Source of the DNA: Spirodela intermedia
Taxonomy: Eukaryota > Streptophyta > Magnoliopsida > Alismatales > Araceae
DNA length: 64,000 bases
Assembly (NCBI GenBank): GCA_902729315.2
Contig: LR746267.1
Coordinates: 3,976,386 to 4,040,385, forward strand
Direction of reading: 5' to 3'
Below the pieces are notes generated by a model. The model saw nothing but the letters and a program-made list of their open reading frames with translations. It was not told the origin of the DNA and ran no database searches. Position 1 is the stretch's first letter. Every line of letters begins with the position of its first letter. The translations under genes were made by a program, and so were the position numbers. This document shows positions 23,982 through 36,027 of this stretch, one piece after another.

Positions 23982-24982
23982 GGGACCCATGAAGTCTATA
24001 TTTCATACATCAAAATTTTATCTAAAAATATGTTACTCATGGGCATTTCATTTGTTTTATTCATGTAACCTATAGATTGGCATGAAATACATGTTCTACT
24101 AAATTCTGTAGAATCTATAATTATTATAGGTTAAAAAAATCATATTAAAAAAAATTATAATTATTTTTCATTTAGAAAAATGACCTCCACAATTAGATGA
24201 ATGGTGCATGTTAAGAATACTATGATTCTTCTTCGATAACACATCTCCTTAAAATTTGATCATTACTCAAGTAATATAAATCAGGATCATCTTAAAAATA
24301 ATTTATAATCTTAGAAAATGAATATTTTTTTCTGTTCTTATCTCACTCTTCTAGAATTTTGTCAAAAACTAGAAAATTGACAAGATGTGTATACCACGGT
24401 GATGGTTGATGTTGAGTTGTCATCAATTATTCATCTAAAAATGCATCTTGTAAAGGTGATGTATTTATTCTTGTATCACTCAATCTAGAAAGATGGTCAA
24501 CAATAACATTCTTGGAACTTCTTTTATCTTTTATTTTTCAGTTAAATTCCTACAGTAATAAAATTCATCGTAATAAATGTGACTTTGCATCTTTTTTATT
24601 TCATAAATATTTAAATACTACATGATCAATATAAATAATAATATTAACTCCTAAAATATATGATCTAAACCTTGCTACGAAAATATTACAACTAGCAACT
24701 TTTTTTCAATTGTGATATAATTTATTTGAGCATTAGATATAGTTTCACTAGCATATAAAATTACTAGGGGTTTGGACTTTATACTTAGTATGGCTCCCAC
24801 TACATAATTTCATACATCACACATTATTTCAAAAGGAAGAGACCAATCAAGAGCTTATAAAATTGGTGCTTTAGTAAATAATCTTTTTTTTCAAAAAAGA
24901 ACTTTAAAAAATTATCATCAAAATTAAAAGGCACATCTTTAGATAATAACATGATTAGAGGTTTAAAATTTTCAAAAAATAT
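23982..24982 (-). pseudogene. pol: RNase H to integrase N-terminal half of an older Athila-like element
   Basis: On the minus strand it aligns block by block with 15,880-16,860 of the near-complete element: RNase H at about 24,500-24,975, the linker, the integrase zinc region, then the first catalytic block (DFMGP). It breaks at GGTCCC on the minus strand. The rest of the same integrase starts with GTCCC at 54,794 on the plus strand. Many stops and small indels make it much older than the 10.6-20.9 kb copy. Confidence 0.82.
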
Positions 24983-25165
24983 CAAAAATAAGATTATAAA
25001 AATTATATAAATTTGTATAAAATCACATAATTAATTAAAAATTCACATTAACTAACTAAAAACTACTTTTCACAATTTGACATAAGTATATATTAATTTA
25101 TTAGGAGTTAAGATTAAAACTATATTATTAATTAATTATTAGCTCTTGATAGTAAAAACTTATTA
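24983..25165 (-). repeat. First ~180 bp of a degenerate Athila-like LTR
   Basis: On the minus strand it begins TTAATAAGT (mutated TGATAAGT) and follows the LTR up to the ACTTTTGAG block. It then joins RNase H directly, so the rest of the LTR, gag, protease and RT are deleted. Probably the 5' LTR of the older element. Confidence 0.65.
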
Positions 25166-25965
25166 ATTATCAACAAGTGGAAGTATGTGCTTGATCTATT
25201 ATAGGATGTAGGGATGTTAGGCACCAAAGTTACTCTTACACTGATGAATCTAAAGGTCAAGTTACTCTAGATTCTAGTGATGTTCTTGAGGATCTGAGAT
25301 AATTACGTCACTTGGTGGGACAATTAAACTACTTAACCTTGACTCATCTGGACATTTCTTTTTCTACGTGTGGTCAGCTAGTTTATAACCAATCCATGCA
25401 CTACTAACTGGGATGCAATCATGAGAATCCTTCTGGATTTGAAGAGACATCATGGCCGAGGACTTTTGTACAAGTTTTCTTCTTTTGTTGATGTTTATGA
25501 TTATTATGATGCCGATTGGACAGGCTCTTCTATCGATCAACACTCCACCACTAGCTATTGTACCTTTTTGTGAGGTAATCTTATCTCATTGAAGAGCAAC
25601 AAGTAATAGTTGTTGTGCTATCTAGTGCTGAATCTGAATATTATGCTATGCAGAGTGTTGCATCCAAACTTATTTGGGTATGCAAGTTTCTTATGGAGCT
25701 TGACTTTGTCATTTTTAGCCTATGCGTCTCTTCTACGACAATCAGTTTGTGCTTCATATTACTATTAGTCCTGTTTTACATGAATAGATGAAACATATTG
25801 AGGTTGATTGTTACTTTATCTAGGAGAAGCTTTAGGCTAACTTAATTATCCTAACTAGGGTGTCTTCAAAAGCAGAACTTGCAAACATACTTACAAAGGC
25901 TCTCCATAGTCCTTGATTGAATTCCCTTTACTCCAGGCTTAGACCTTTTCATCTTTATGCACCAA
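25166..25965 (+). pseudogene. pol: Ty1/copia RT end and RNase H, interrupted
   Basis: Readable in shifting frames: a QLNYLTLTHLDISFS block near 25,310-25,365, a DADWTGSSIDQHST block near 25,510-25,550, and SSAESEYYAMQS near 25,622-25,655. These are the standard end of copia RT and the RNase H (ADW...S/T..Y and SSAEAEY motifs). Several stops are present. It is followed directly by a polypurine tract and an LTR start, so this is the 3' end of a copia element. Confidence 0.85.
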
Positions 25966-26102
25966 CTTGAGGGGGGCTGTAGAGATATATATGTATATAT
26001 GATTATAGGCCTGGCCCACTTTCTCTCTCCTCACCCCTATTTGTATAGGGCTTCCGGCCTCTTTTTATTTTTTTAATATGATTTCTCTCCTCAAGAAATA
26101 GT
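25966..26102 (+). repeat. Copia polypurine tract and start of 3' LTR
   Basis: The purine tract ACTTGAGGGGGGC (25,965-25,977) is followed by TGTAGAGATATATATG, a typical copia LTR start. The LTR end is not visible; the tandem array begins near 26,103. Confidence 0.7.
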
Positions 26103-29100
26103 TTTTAATTACATAACTCATATATGGAGTTAAATAGTCATATAGATAATAGTATTAAAAATTATCTAATTTATTAAGTCAACTTATGTTTACTTGATCA
26201 AAATCCAGCTATTTAGTATTAATGAAAGGCTATTGCTCTTCATTTGTCACTCAACCTATTTTGGTTGATGACATTATTTCAGATGGACCTTCAATATTAG
26301 TTGACAATCCTTTCTTGAATTTAACCATCTTGATGCTTTTGAATATTTTTTGGTTTACAACTTACTTTTTTTCAACATGCATCACTGTCTCAATGATGTT
26401 ATATTTTTCAAAGACTTGAAGGTACTAGATTTTCTTAATTTTAAAATCCAATATTTGTCCTCTAGACCCTTAACTATAATTCAGTTGTATATTTGATGGA
26501 CTATATTATTAATTACATCAGTCATCTAGATAATTATATTTAGAGCTATCTAATTATTATATTGAATGTAGAGTTAATTAAAATCTACCTATTTGTTGTT
26601 CACAAAGAGATTTTCTTTCTCAAATGTGGTGCTACTTGTCTATATTGTCAATACTATATCACATGGACCTTTACTTTTAGTCCTCAATACATTGAAAGAT
26701 TTTTGGCATACAATCATGTTGACACATTCAAATTCTTTTTAGTTCAAAAATTACATATTCTTTAACATGCATCATTTCTTCTCAATGCTTGGATATTTTT
26801 AAATGACTTTAAGATAATGTGTTTCTTAATTATAAGGCAATCATTGTTCCTTTAAACCTTCAACTTCAATTTAATATCACAAAAAGAAGTAGTTTGCAAA
26901 TTACATAAGTCAATTTGTGAACTTAAATAATCATACATATAATAGTATTTTAAATTATATAATTAATTCGTTAAATTTATATTTACTCAATCAAATTTGA
27001 CTATTTATTGAAGAGCTCCCCTTATTTATTTGTTGCTCTACTTGTCTATGTCCTTGACATTATATAACATGGACTTTCACCTTCTATGCTCAATGCTTGA
27101 AATACTTTTCTACATGTAAGCATCTAGACACTTGAAAATATTTTATAGGTTTACTTGCTACATGTTTTCAATATGCATCATTTTGTCTCAAGGATATTAT
27201 ATTTTACAATAACTTGAAGATATTGTCTTTCTTAGTTTTAAACCTACAATTTCTCGACTACAATTTAATTCTATGACTACATAATTAGTTTTAAAGTTAT
27301 ATACATCAATTTAAATGCACCAATAAGTATCAAAATATTATTTAAAAAGTCACTAATTTATGTTAAAAAAATTCAATGTAAATTTTACTACTTGTTCTTC
27401 ACAAGGGCTCTCGTTCTTCATTTATGGCTCTACTTATCTATTTAGTGACATTTTAGCAAATATTAATACTTTGAATACTTTCTAGTATACAACATCTTGA
27501 CACTTTGAAATATTTGTTTGGCTGAAAAATTCATATTCTTCATCATGCATAGTTCCATCTCAATCATATTATATCCTACAATGATTTGAAAAGAGTGTGT
27601 TTCTTAGTTCTAAATTTACAGCTTTTTGTGGATTCTCATTTAAAAGTTAATACCACATGTAAAGCACTAGGGTAAAAACTAAATTAAAAAATTTATAAAC
27701 TTCAATATTCATTAATATAAAGTATAAAATTTATTTTTAGTATTCAATTTATATTAACTAAATGCAAATCTTACTTTTTTTTTTCAAAAAGTACCCTAGT
27801 TCCTTATTTGTGGCTCTACTTATATTCGTCAATGACATTATATTAGACTAACCTTCACTTCTAGTCATCATTTCTTTAAAAACTTTTTTTTTACACAAAA
27901 ATCTTCAAATTTTGAATTTTTTTTGGGTTAATTAATTATATATTCTTCAACATGCATCATTTTGTATCAATGTTGTTATACTTTTTTCAATGATTTAAAG
28001 ATATTAACTTTCTATTTCTAGACTTATAGTTGTTCAACCAAACTTTAACTACAATCCAAAGTCACAACCAAATGATTAATTTTTAACTTACACCACTAAA
28101 TTTATGGACTTCAATGGTCAACAGATGATAGTATTCAAAAATATCTAATTCGACAATTAAATTTAGATTTTCTCAATCCAAATGCTACTATTTGTTATTA
28201 ACAAAGGGTTATTACTCTTAACTTGAAATGCTCTACTTGTCTATGTTATATCAGATTGATTTTCACATCCAGCTATTAATCCTTTGAAACCTTTCTTGCA
28301 TACAAATCATCTTGAAAATATAAAATACTTTTTGAGTTTAGAACTTATATGTTCTTCAACATGCATTATTATATCTCAATGTTGTTAAGTTTTCTGATGA
28401 TTTCAAGATAGTGGCATTATAACTTCTAAATATACAACCATTATTCTAGATGCTCAACTACAATTAAATGCAACAACAACAGCACTATTTTTTAAATCAA
28501 ATCAGTTAATTTATTGACATTAATAGTCATTCAGATAATGATTATTTAAAAGTTTGTGCGTCTACTTGTCTATGTCGATGACATTATATTAGATGAACAT
28601 TTACTTTTGATTGTCGATGCTTAAAAGGATTGACTATCTGTAAGCATATTGACACTTTGAAATATTATTGAGTTTAGAAATTGAATTTTCTTCAACATGC
28701 ATCATTTCATATCAATGATATTATATTTTTTAATGAATTGAAGATACGAGTTTCTAAACTTACAACTGTTGATCCAAACCATCAACAAAAATTCACAATT
28801 AAATCATCAATTTTTAAATTACATAAATTAGTTTAAGGACTTCAATATTCATTGTGATAATAGTATTCAAAACTATCAAATTCACTAATCTAAATTTAGA
28901 TTTATTCAATCCTAAATCGAGTATGTTTTGTTCCCAAAAAACATTTCTTATGTATTTGTGGCTCTACTTGTACATACAGTCACATTATATTAGATGGACC
29001 TTCACTTTCAGCCATTAATGTTTTGGAAAAATTTTGCCTTACAACAATCTTGATACTTTAAAAAATTTTAATGTTTAGAAATTACATATTCTTCAACATG

Positions 29101-29545
29101 CATTGTTTTTTATCAATGTATCATACCTTTTATTGATTTGAAGATATTAATTGTCTTAGTTTTAAGTTACAAATATTAGTCTAGATCATCAACTAAAATT
29201 CAAATTCACAAAAAGGGGATTAGATTTTACATTATAACTCAATTTATGGACCTCAAGAGTTATTGAGATCATAGTATTCAAAATTATCTAATTCATTATT
29301 TGTTATTAACAAAGGGCTTGTGTTCATCATTTGTTGCTCTATTTGTCTATATCGATGGCATTATATTAGGCATATGTTCTCTTTCAACCTGAGTGTTTTA
29401 AAATTTTTCTTGTATACAACTATTTTGACACTTTGATTTTATTTTATGATTAAAAAGTACATGTTCTTCAACATCCATTGTTTTGTGTCAATGCTATTGT
29501 ATGTTGGGATGCTTGAAGATAGTGCCTTTCTAAGTTTCTAGATAG
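26103..29545 (+). repeat. Tandem array (~9 units of ~400 bp) derived from copia reverse transcriptase
   Basis: The anchor caacatgcat or a close variant recurs at about 26,373, 26,767, 27,170, 27,540, 27,948, 28,357, 28,692, 29,092 and 29,468, a spacing of 335-409 bp. Each unit translates, in broken frames, to the same RT stretch: a VCKLHKSI-like block, an FTQSKSDY-like block, the catalytic YVDD region, an LKYFLGLEI-like block and an LEDSGFLSSKP-like block. The YVDD part is clearest at 28,555-28,600. An LVDD form is at 26,262-26,276. The end of one unit joins the start of the next at the same RT positions, which shows tandem amplification of a defined fragment. All units are heavily decayed and none is coding. 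Confidence 0.82.
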
Positions 29546-30345
29546 GCTTTTTTATTTGTCACTATCATATCCTACATCATATTTGTAGTACACATACATC
29601 TGCATATTATGGCAATACATCAGCTAATTTGATATCTGAAGTCAACTCCTGGTCAAGGGTTTTTCTTAATTTTCCAGTGAAATATTTATGCAAAATATGT
29701 GGCTTTTGTAGCATCTGTGTGAGAGACAGTCTTACATTTTAAGATGAGATAGACATTAGAGTATAAGGGGTGAGATTAGACTAGTAATGGCAACCTTAAA
29801 ACGCCAAAAAGATGAATTACCTTTAATTTTTCCAAATAAATTCCACCTACCATAGCTTTGAACCTGGACTGATTGAAGGTCCACCCTCATATACGTTAGA
29901 AGACGATGTGGACGATACCGTCTAAGAATTGGGAGAAAAGCATCACGAACTGCTAGGTATCTTAGTAGTCTTATATTGATCTATATATAGAGTGAACGTG
30001 AGTTATTATATTACATACATTATACTGTACGCCCATCTTTCGTAAATAGTCTTGGAGGAAATCTACTAGTTTAAAATAAGGACCGAGGAAAAGACGACCG
30101 ATTCTCTCTCTAACGTTCTATGAAGTTGAAGATGTTCTCCTCCGCGGGGAAAGAATAGAAATCAACCGGCAGGAGAGAGAGATCGTCGCAGCAATGATCA
30201 CAGTTTTGCTGTTAACGAGTCGCACCATTCTGGTAATCTCTTCGTACAAATACACAGGTCCTCCGGATCTGTCTAAGGAAACAGAAGAAGTAGGGCCTAG
30301 GCGAGAGAGAGAGAGAGACGAGGAAGAGAGCTGGAAGGGGGGGGA
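29546..30345. other. Intergenic, 3' flank of the EF-hand gene
   Basis: No gene or repeat boundary is recognised. It would include the 3' UTR of the minus-strand gene ending at 30,346. GA tracts occur near 30,305-30,320. Confidence 0.5.
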
Positions 30346-30732
30346 TCAGAAGAAGAATACGGACTCGTTCATGAGCTCGTGGCGGAGGGCCTCGTCGACG
30401 ACCCGGTGCGACTCAGCCATGAGTTCAGGGCTGAGCCGGAACATGAGGACGCAGAACTCCAGTTCGTCGAGGGCGCCGTCACCGTCCATGTCCCCCTCCT
30501 GGAGCATTCCCATCAGCTCCCCGTCGGAGAGCCCCTCCAGCCCCAGCGCCGCCGCGTTCTGCTTCAGGCTCGCGAAGGTGATGAGTCCCCGCCGCGGGTC
30601 GGCCAGCAGCCGGAAGCCGTTGCACAGTTCTTCCAGTAGCCCCTCCGCACCCAGCTTCTCTGCCATCACCGGCAGGTAGTCCTCAAACTCGCTCCTTCCC
30701 ACCCACCCATCCACAGGCCCGAAACGCGCCAT
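30346..30732 (-). CDS. EF-hand calcium-binding protein, KIC/PBP1-like
   Basis: A single-exon gene of 128 codons. Residues 16-45 (FEDYLPVMAEKLGAEGLLEE followed by LCNGF) are the family hallmark. Residues 45-56 are a degenerate first EF-hand lacking acidic ligands. A canonical EF-hand loop D-x-D-x-D-G-x-x-x-x-x-E is at residues 81-92, followed by the FCVLMFRLSPELM helix. Length and single functional EF-hand fit the KCBP-interacting Ca2+-binding protein and PINOID-binding protein 1 group. In that group Ca2+ binding tunes a kinesin-like calmodulin-binding protein (trichome branching) or the PINOID kinase (auxin transport). Which partner applies here cannot be told from sequence. The start is the first ATG of the conserved frame. 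Codons are strongly GC-rich, unlike the surrounding DNA. The upstream flank has several GA tracts. Confidence 0.88.
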   Translation of the reverse strand: MARFGPVDGWVGRSEFEDYLPVMAEKLGAEGLLEELCNGFRLLADPRRGLITFASLKQNAAALGLEGLSDGELMGMLQEGDMDGDGALDELEFCVLMFRLSPELMAESHRVVDEALRHELMNESVFFF

Positions 30733-32270
30733 CAGGAAGAGCTGCCTGCTGCTAACGAACCAGAGTAGGAGAGAGTCTAAGGCGAAAGCCGAGAGAGAGA
30801 GAGAAAGGGAAGCTCCGTGTTGGCATCTTGGGGGTGCAGGCGACGGCCATAAGTAGGGCTGGGGAGGGGATCCAGGAAGGAGGACCGCAGCCCCTCAGAC
30901 GACAGTGTAGAACAGAGCTGTCAGACGGGATTCTCGAAAGATCATTGAACCCAGAGCGAGAGAGAGAGAGAGAGAGGTCACTTTCGGAGAAAGAGACCAG
31001 GGGCAATGTCGTAAGGAGAGACGTCGTACGCCATCGGCGGATTCAACGCGTCTTGTCCGCGGGGAAGCTCGCACTGCCTCCGCTGACCGTTCTCCAACAG
31101 CCGAAATTATGTCCATACCCCTATGGTTGCAAATAACTACGATCCCGGACTCCCAGACAATCTCCTTTCGAATTCTCCCCTGGCGCCCCACGTGCCACCC
31201 TTGATTACACGTGCAGCGGCGATAATCTCTGCGTGGGGTAGGATGCTTCCGCCCTGAGGGCCCCACGTTCGGCTCGTTGACCGAAGATTCCGCAAGACGC
31301 CGACTTGGCGGCGGCGGCCGGGGAGCTACGTGGCGCTGGCTGAAGGCAGCTGCTCGAGAAGGTTCCGGCGCCGGCCGTGCGTGGCCGCTGACTGGATGGA
31401 AACTTCCTGACGTCTGGAAGTGGGGACCTGAGAGGAAGCCGCCCGTTGGAGATTCTCGGCCCTCTTGTGGACATCGTGCACACCCATCTTTCTCTCTCTG
31501 TAGGGAACGATGCACAGAGGATGCTCTGCATTGTTTCGTACTCTGAATTTATTACCGAATCCGTCTTTCCTCGTGAATAGATGGAGATGGAGAAAGAAGG
31601 GATGAAGTACATACTTTCCTTTTAAATGGAGAGTCAATAGTCCTATCTACCCCTCGCGGGAGTTTTCAAATGCTCAATCCCCCTCCCTCTCTCTCTCTGT
31701 CTAGGAGTGTAACGGGTCAGGTCAGGTCATGATGATCAGTAAAGGTAGCTTTATGATAAGCCATGAGTGAGAAGGTAGATAATAAATACCGCAGCTTCTG
31801 TATCCCACGCCGTCCCCATCTCTCTCTATATCTATAGGAGTTTGGACTGGGTCAAGTCGTGGGGCCCGTGCGGGCGCTTGGTGACGAATCTAGAGAGAGA
31901 AAATAAAGGAAGGACGTACACTTCGTTGTGAAATGTGAAGTTCAAAGCTTTCGAAGAACGCGCCGCCTGCCCTGCACGCCTTTGTGCCCGAACTGAGCCT
32001 GTATGAAGCGGATAGAGCAAGAGTCAGGCACAGAGGCACACAGAGAGAGGAGAGAGAGAGCTGATGGGTTTTTGAAATTATGTGCATCTATTTGAAATAG
32101 ATGAACGTAATTCACGATGGATTTCATTGAGGCTCGTTCCTTGGGGCGCTCATCCCTTGTTGGGGAATATCTTCCCGAAATATTCCGCAGTAAAATAGAA
32201 TTAAATGCATTTAAATATTTACAATATTTTTCTTAAAATATTAATATATAAGACAAGAGAGAGATTAATT
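30733..32270. other. Upstream region of the EF-hand gene, GC-rich with CT/GA tracts
   Basis: Holds the promoter and 5' UTR of the minus-strand EF-hand gene. GA tracts lie at about 30,791-30,806 and 30,957-30,977. A CT tract lies at 31,688-31,701. Overlapping open frames at 30,895-31,637 on both strands show no domain and are explained by GC content. I see no further gene. Confidence 0.5.
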
Positions 32271-32723
32271 TTTAGAAAATGTTTATTGTCACGAAGTGAA
32301 CACGGTTTAAGCGAATAATACTTTTTAAATGAAAAAAATTAAGAAAATGGGGCTCTAGAGCCGCGCATAGGGAGCGAAACCACGTTGGAGCCCTCGTCTG
32401 TCGCCTACCGAGGAGATGGAGGCCCGACGGTGGCGGACTGCTTGCTGTAGACATATTTTCCGTGGTGGCGCCGCCTCGTTTCCACCGGCCGCCGTTGTGC
32501 CGGTGCTGGTGGAGGGGTTCACGTATCAAGGGGGCAGTTTGCGGCCTCGGGTCCTCTCTCCTGGTTCCGGGGAAGACGACAGGGGACACCCTCCGCAGCC
32601 CAAGCCCCGACGGCCGCCGGCGCCGGGCCGAGGAATATGAACGAGCTAAGATAGGGAGCTGTTCCGAAAATAGACGGCAGAGGCCAGACCTGCCGGTCAT
32701 CGCGCCGGACGGTACCGCGCATT

Positions 32724-32763
<40 letters not shown>

Positions 32764-32764
32764 G
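32271..32764. other. GC-rich segment, unassigned, ending in (CT)19
   Basis: A 142-codon open frame on the minus strand (32,272-32,700) and shorter plus-strand frames overlap here; none has a recognisable domain. A pure CT tract of 38 bp is at 32,725-32,762. It could be an exon or promoter remnant. Confidence 0.4.
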
Positions 32765-35700
32765 TTGGGCGGTTACCTTCGTGGACTCTCTCTCTTAAAT
32801 TGCTGACGAGCTCCATGATGACAGACACACTTCAAAGGACAGATTCCCTCGGAAATTTGATAAGGCCCCAGCCGGCCCATACTTTTGTACAGATTAATGG
32901 ACAAAACCGGTCCGCTTTGTAAGTGCAGATTTGGGCCCACTTAAAGAGCTTCATCTCTAGCGCATTAGTTTCCAATCCACCCCTATTAAGAACAAGACTA
33001 ATCTTTTCCAGACATAGTCAACGCAGCCCACTCATATTATAGTCATTCACTTGGGCTTTCGAGGCTCCAATCTAGTCACCCATGGAGAACAGCCCAGAGA
33101 GTTGACCAGCCACGTGAGGCCCACCAATTAATCATGGGTATCCACCTCAGAGCATGTCATCTTATTGATGGCAGTCCAGTCGACTCATGTCTCTGTCTTC
33201 AGAAGAGGCTTAAGAATGTTGAAGGAGAATGTCAAAGCAAAGAACATATGGTATCCACCTAAGGGTTTTGACTTTACTTGGAAGAGGCCCCTCATTGCTT
33301 ACTTTGCATGATCGTGACAGGAGAACATATGATGTAGTTGAAAAGATTACACCCCAGCCTACTTAAAACTTATATGATTAAAATTTATATCACTTACTAT
33401 GTGCCAACAATATGCTTTGTACTTCCAAGCAAAGATCATTTGAGAAGCAGAAATTAGGTTATCTTGGGGTTCTACTCTCAACCTGGGATGATGCTGTTTG
33501 CTTTCAAATCTAGAGTACTTGTGTCTGTAAGAGAGAACTTGGCCAGTGCATTCAATCATGTTGCCTAGTGTGACTCCAAAGATGTGATAATAATCATCAT
33601 TGTTCCCTGATGTGAATACATCCTGAAGATATCTAAATAAATAATATTAATTACTAACAAAGATGAATTTATTGAAATCTTGGTTCAATATCTGATCTTT
33701 CTCATTGATGTACTTAGCTATAATCCTAACATGGTTGGTATATTATGCACTGGTGGTATGGTTGGTCTCATACTAGTGAACTCCTATTTGAGACATTACT
33801 AGTGGAGGCTTGGTGTATTGTGTTTTCTAGTAACCATTATTTTTTATTCTTCCCTTCATTTTTAATGCTATTGTAATTTAAATAGTTGTAATTTTTTACT
33901 TGACAATGGATGCTACCAAAGATATTTTCAATCAATTATAAATTTATGAAAGATTATTTTGGAGATTAGTACAAACCAATCAAAACAATATGGAACTAAT
34001 TATTAACCATTATGGAAGATGTCAACTTCAAAATCTATTTAGGGCTCTAGAAACCATCAAAAACCATTTAATAAGTGATAATTATCATCCCATAATTTAT
34101 AAACTTAAATAAGGTTAAATGAAACTGGAGTAGTACCTTATGTTTTAGTGATTATAGTGAGTCAATATAGAGCTCATTCAACTATTGCATGTAAAAGAAC
34201 ATTTTGTACTGAATATACACGCCAAATATGTGTGAAAAGTAGTAGATTAACAGTAATATATTCATTTATTTAAACTCTCTAAAATTTAAGTCTGGTGCAA
34301 TTTTAGGGGAATAAGCTGCAAACATGAGTTAACAATTTGACCTCTTTGTATTATTAAATGAAACCCAGCTTTCATAACTTTCTAGAAGAAGATACCACCT
34401 CTAACCTATTTTATAGAAGAAGATTTCAAGATTTTGAATTGACCAAGTGACTATTTCTCCTCGAGTGTTTTAGATTTATATGTACGTCAGGACATCTTTT
34501 AGTTGAAAAAAAGGGTCCATCTTCATCTAGAAAGTCAACGGTGGCACTTGCTATTCAATCCTTGATAGCAACTATGATGCAATAATGGAGATTGCTTTTC
34601 TAATCTAAGGCAGTCCCAGGTACCTAAGAACATAGCCTTCAACGACGGCCGCGAATAATCTGAAAATAGCAAGAACTGGGCATTGACGTCGACGTCCGAC
34701 AGGGGGAGGTGTCCCGAGTTAGCAGCAGCCCATTACCAGTAATCCTGGGCCCATCAACACTGAATGGGTTTACGGAGAGATGGTCGTCTCTGCTCTGCAT
34801 CCCCACTTGAAAGGACGCCGCCCCTCCTTCGCTGGGCTGTTCATAGCTTTGGAATCTCCACTTCCATGTGTTTGTGGAAGATTGCCAGCGGGCAAGTAGC
34901 CCGTCGCCGTTGGGTTGGTGCGGTGGGAGACGTCGGCGCGTCGGCAGAAAGCTACGGGCGTCGTCTCAGCTTCGCCTCTCTCTCTCTCTCTAAATCATAG
35001 GGGTAGAGGATACATACGCAATTTTAGACGAGGACAAGGGTGTTAATGAATATGTGTCAACTCATTGGCCCGTCAGATTCTGGAATATTACATAAAAGGG
35101 AAAATCAGTACCATTTATAAAATTTAAAAGCTATGTCATTTATTCGGGGCCCTGTTTGGCATCCAATGGGCCCACTCTTTAGGCCTAGTAAGAAATGGCC
35201 ATTGTGGGCCCCTGCGCAGAGTCCTCTATCTCTGCCTCGTTGGAGTCCACTTGCCAGGTTGGATGGGGAACGTGGCCACCTGAGCTTCACCCAGTGATGG
35301 GCCTTTTTCTTGGGGCCCATAAATGATTAGGATTGGGCCCAAACCTGGGAACAGACTCGGCCCCTTGACCGGATGGCATCAAATCAGCAGGTCAAACAAA
35401 GCTTTCCATCTCAGCTCTCTCTCTCTCTCCTCCTCACGCTATCGCTTTCAGATTGACTATTTGGGTGAAGCTCATGCAGGAGCGGGAGGGAGGTAGGGTC
35501 CAACTTTAGAGGGCATTTTCTTTCATGGGTTTTCATGGCGGAGGGGGATAGCTGGGGATAGGCCTGTGGGTAGGAACGGTAGTTTGGAGTAGAACGGCCC
35601 CTTCCATGGAGGTGACGGCGGAGGGAGCGGGGCTTATATGTGAGCTCAGGGGTACCTTTCCACTTCTTCAATGAGGGAAAAGAGAGGGGGGTGGTGGTGG

Positions 35701-36027
35701 GGCGGGAGGGAATCCGGTAATGGCGGGAGAAGGGAAGACGCTGGCCAGGTAGGGTTTGGTGGGGGTGTCGTCTGCAAACGGAGAGGAGGAAGGCGGAGGC
35801 TCGAGAGAGGTCGATGCTGAGCACTGTCAGTGATCCAGAGCCTCTGCTGGGATCGATCTTCTGCTGTGGTCTTTAGTCGCCTGCTCTTTATCTCTCTCTC
35901 TCTCTCTCTCTTCTGCGGGAGAGGGCTTTCTCCTTCTTTCTCCTTGTCTTCTTGCCGGTTCGGGAATCTGGGCTCGCTCACGCCTGAGGTCTTCTGCGAC
36001 GGCGGAGTCGTCCTCTCCCTGGAAGCA
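32765..36027. other. Intergenic DNA and 5' region of the NPH3/BTB gene
   Basis: 32,765-34,620 is AT-rich and holds nothing I recognise. 34,620-35,030 is GC-rich and ends in a CT tract (34,976-34,991). 35,400-36,027 carries CT tracts at 35,414-35,430 and 35,890-35,910, the latter probably in the 5' UTR of the NPH3/BTB gene. Open frames here are compositional. Confidence 0.5.

Noticed and set aside
30895-31637. Overlapping frames of 84-206 codons upstream of the EF-hand gene
   Set aside because: Both strands and several frames are open at once and contain GA repeats; compositional.
32272-32700. 142-codon minus-strand frame
   Set aside because: No recognisable domain, overlaps equally long frames on the other strand, no splice context seen.
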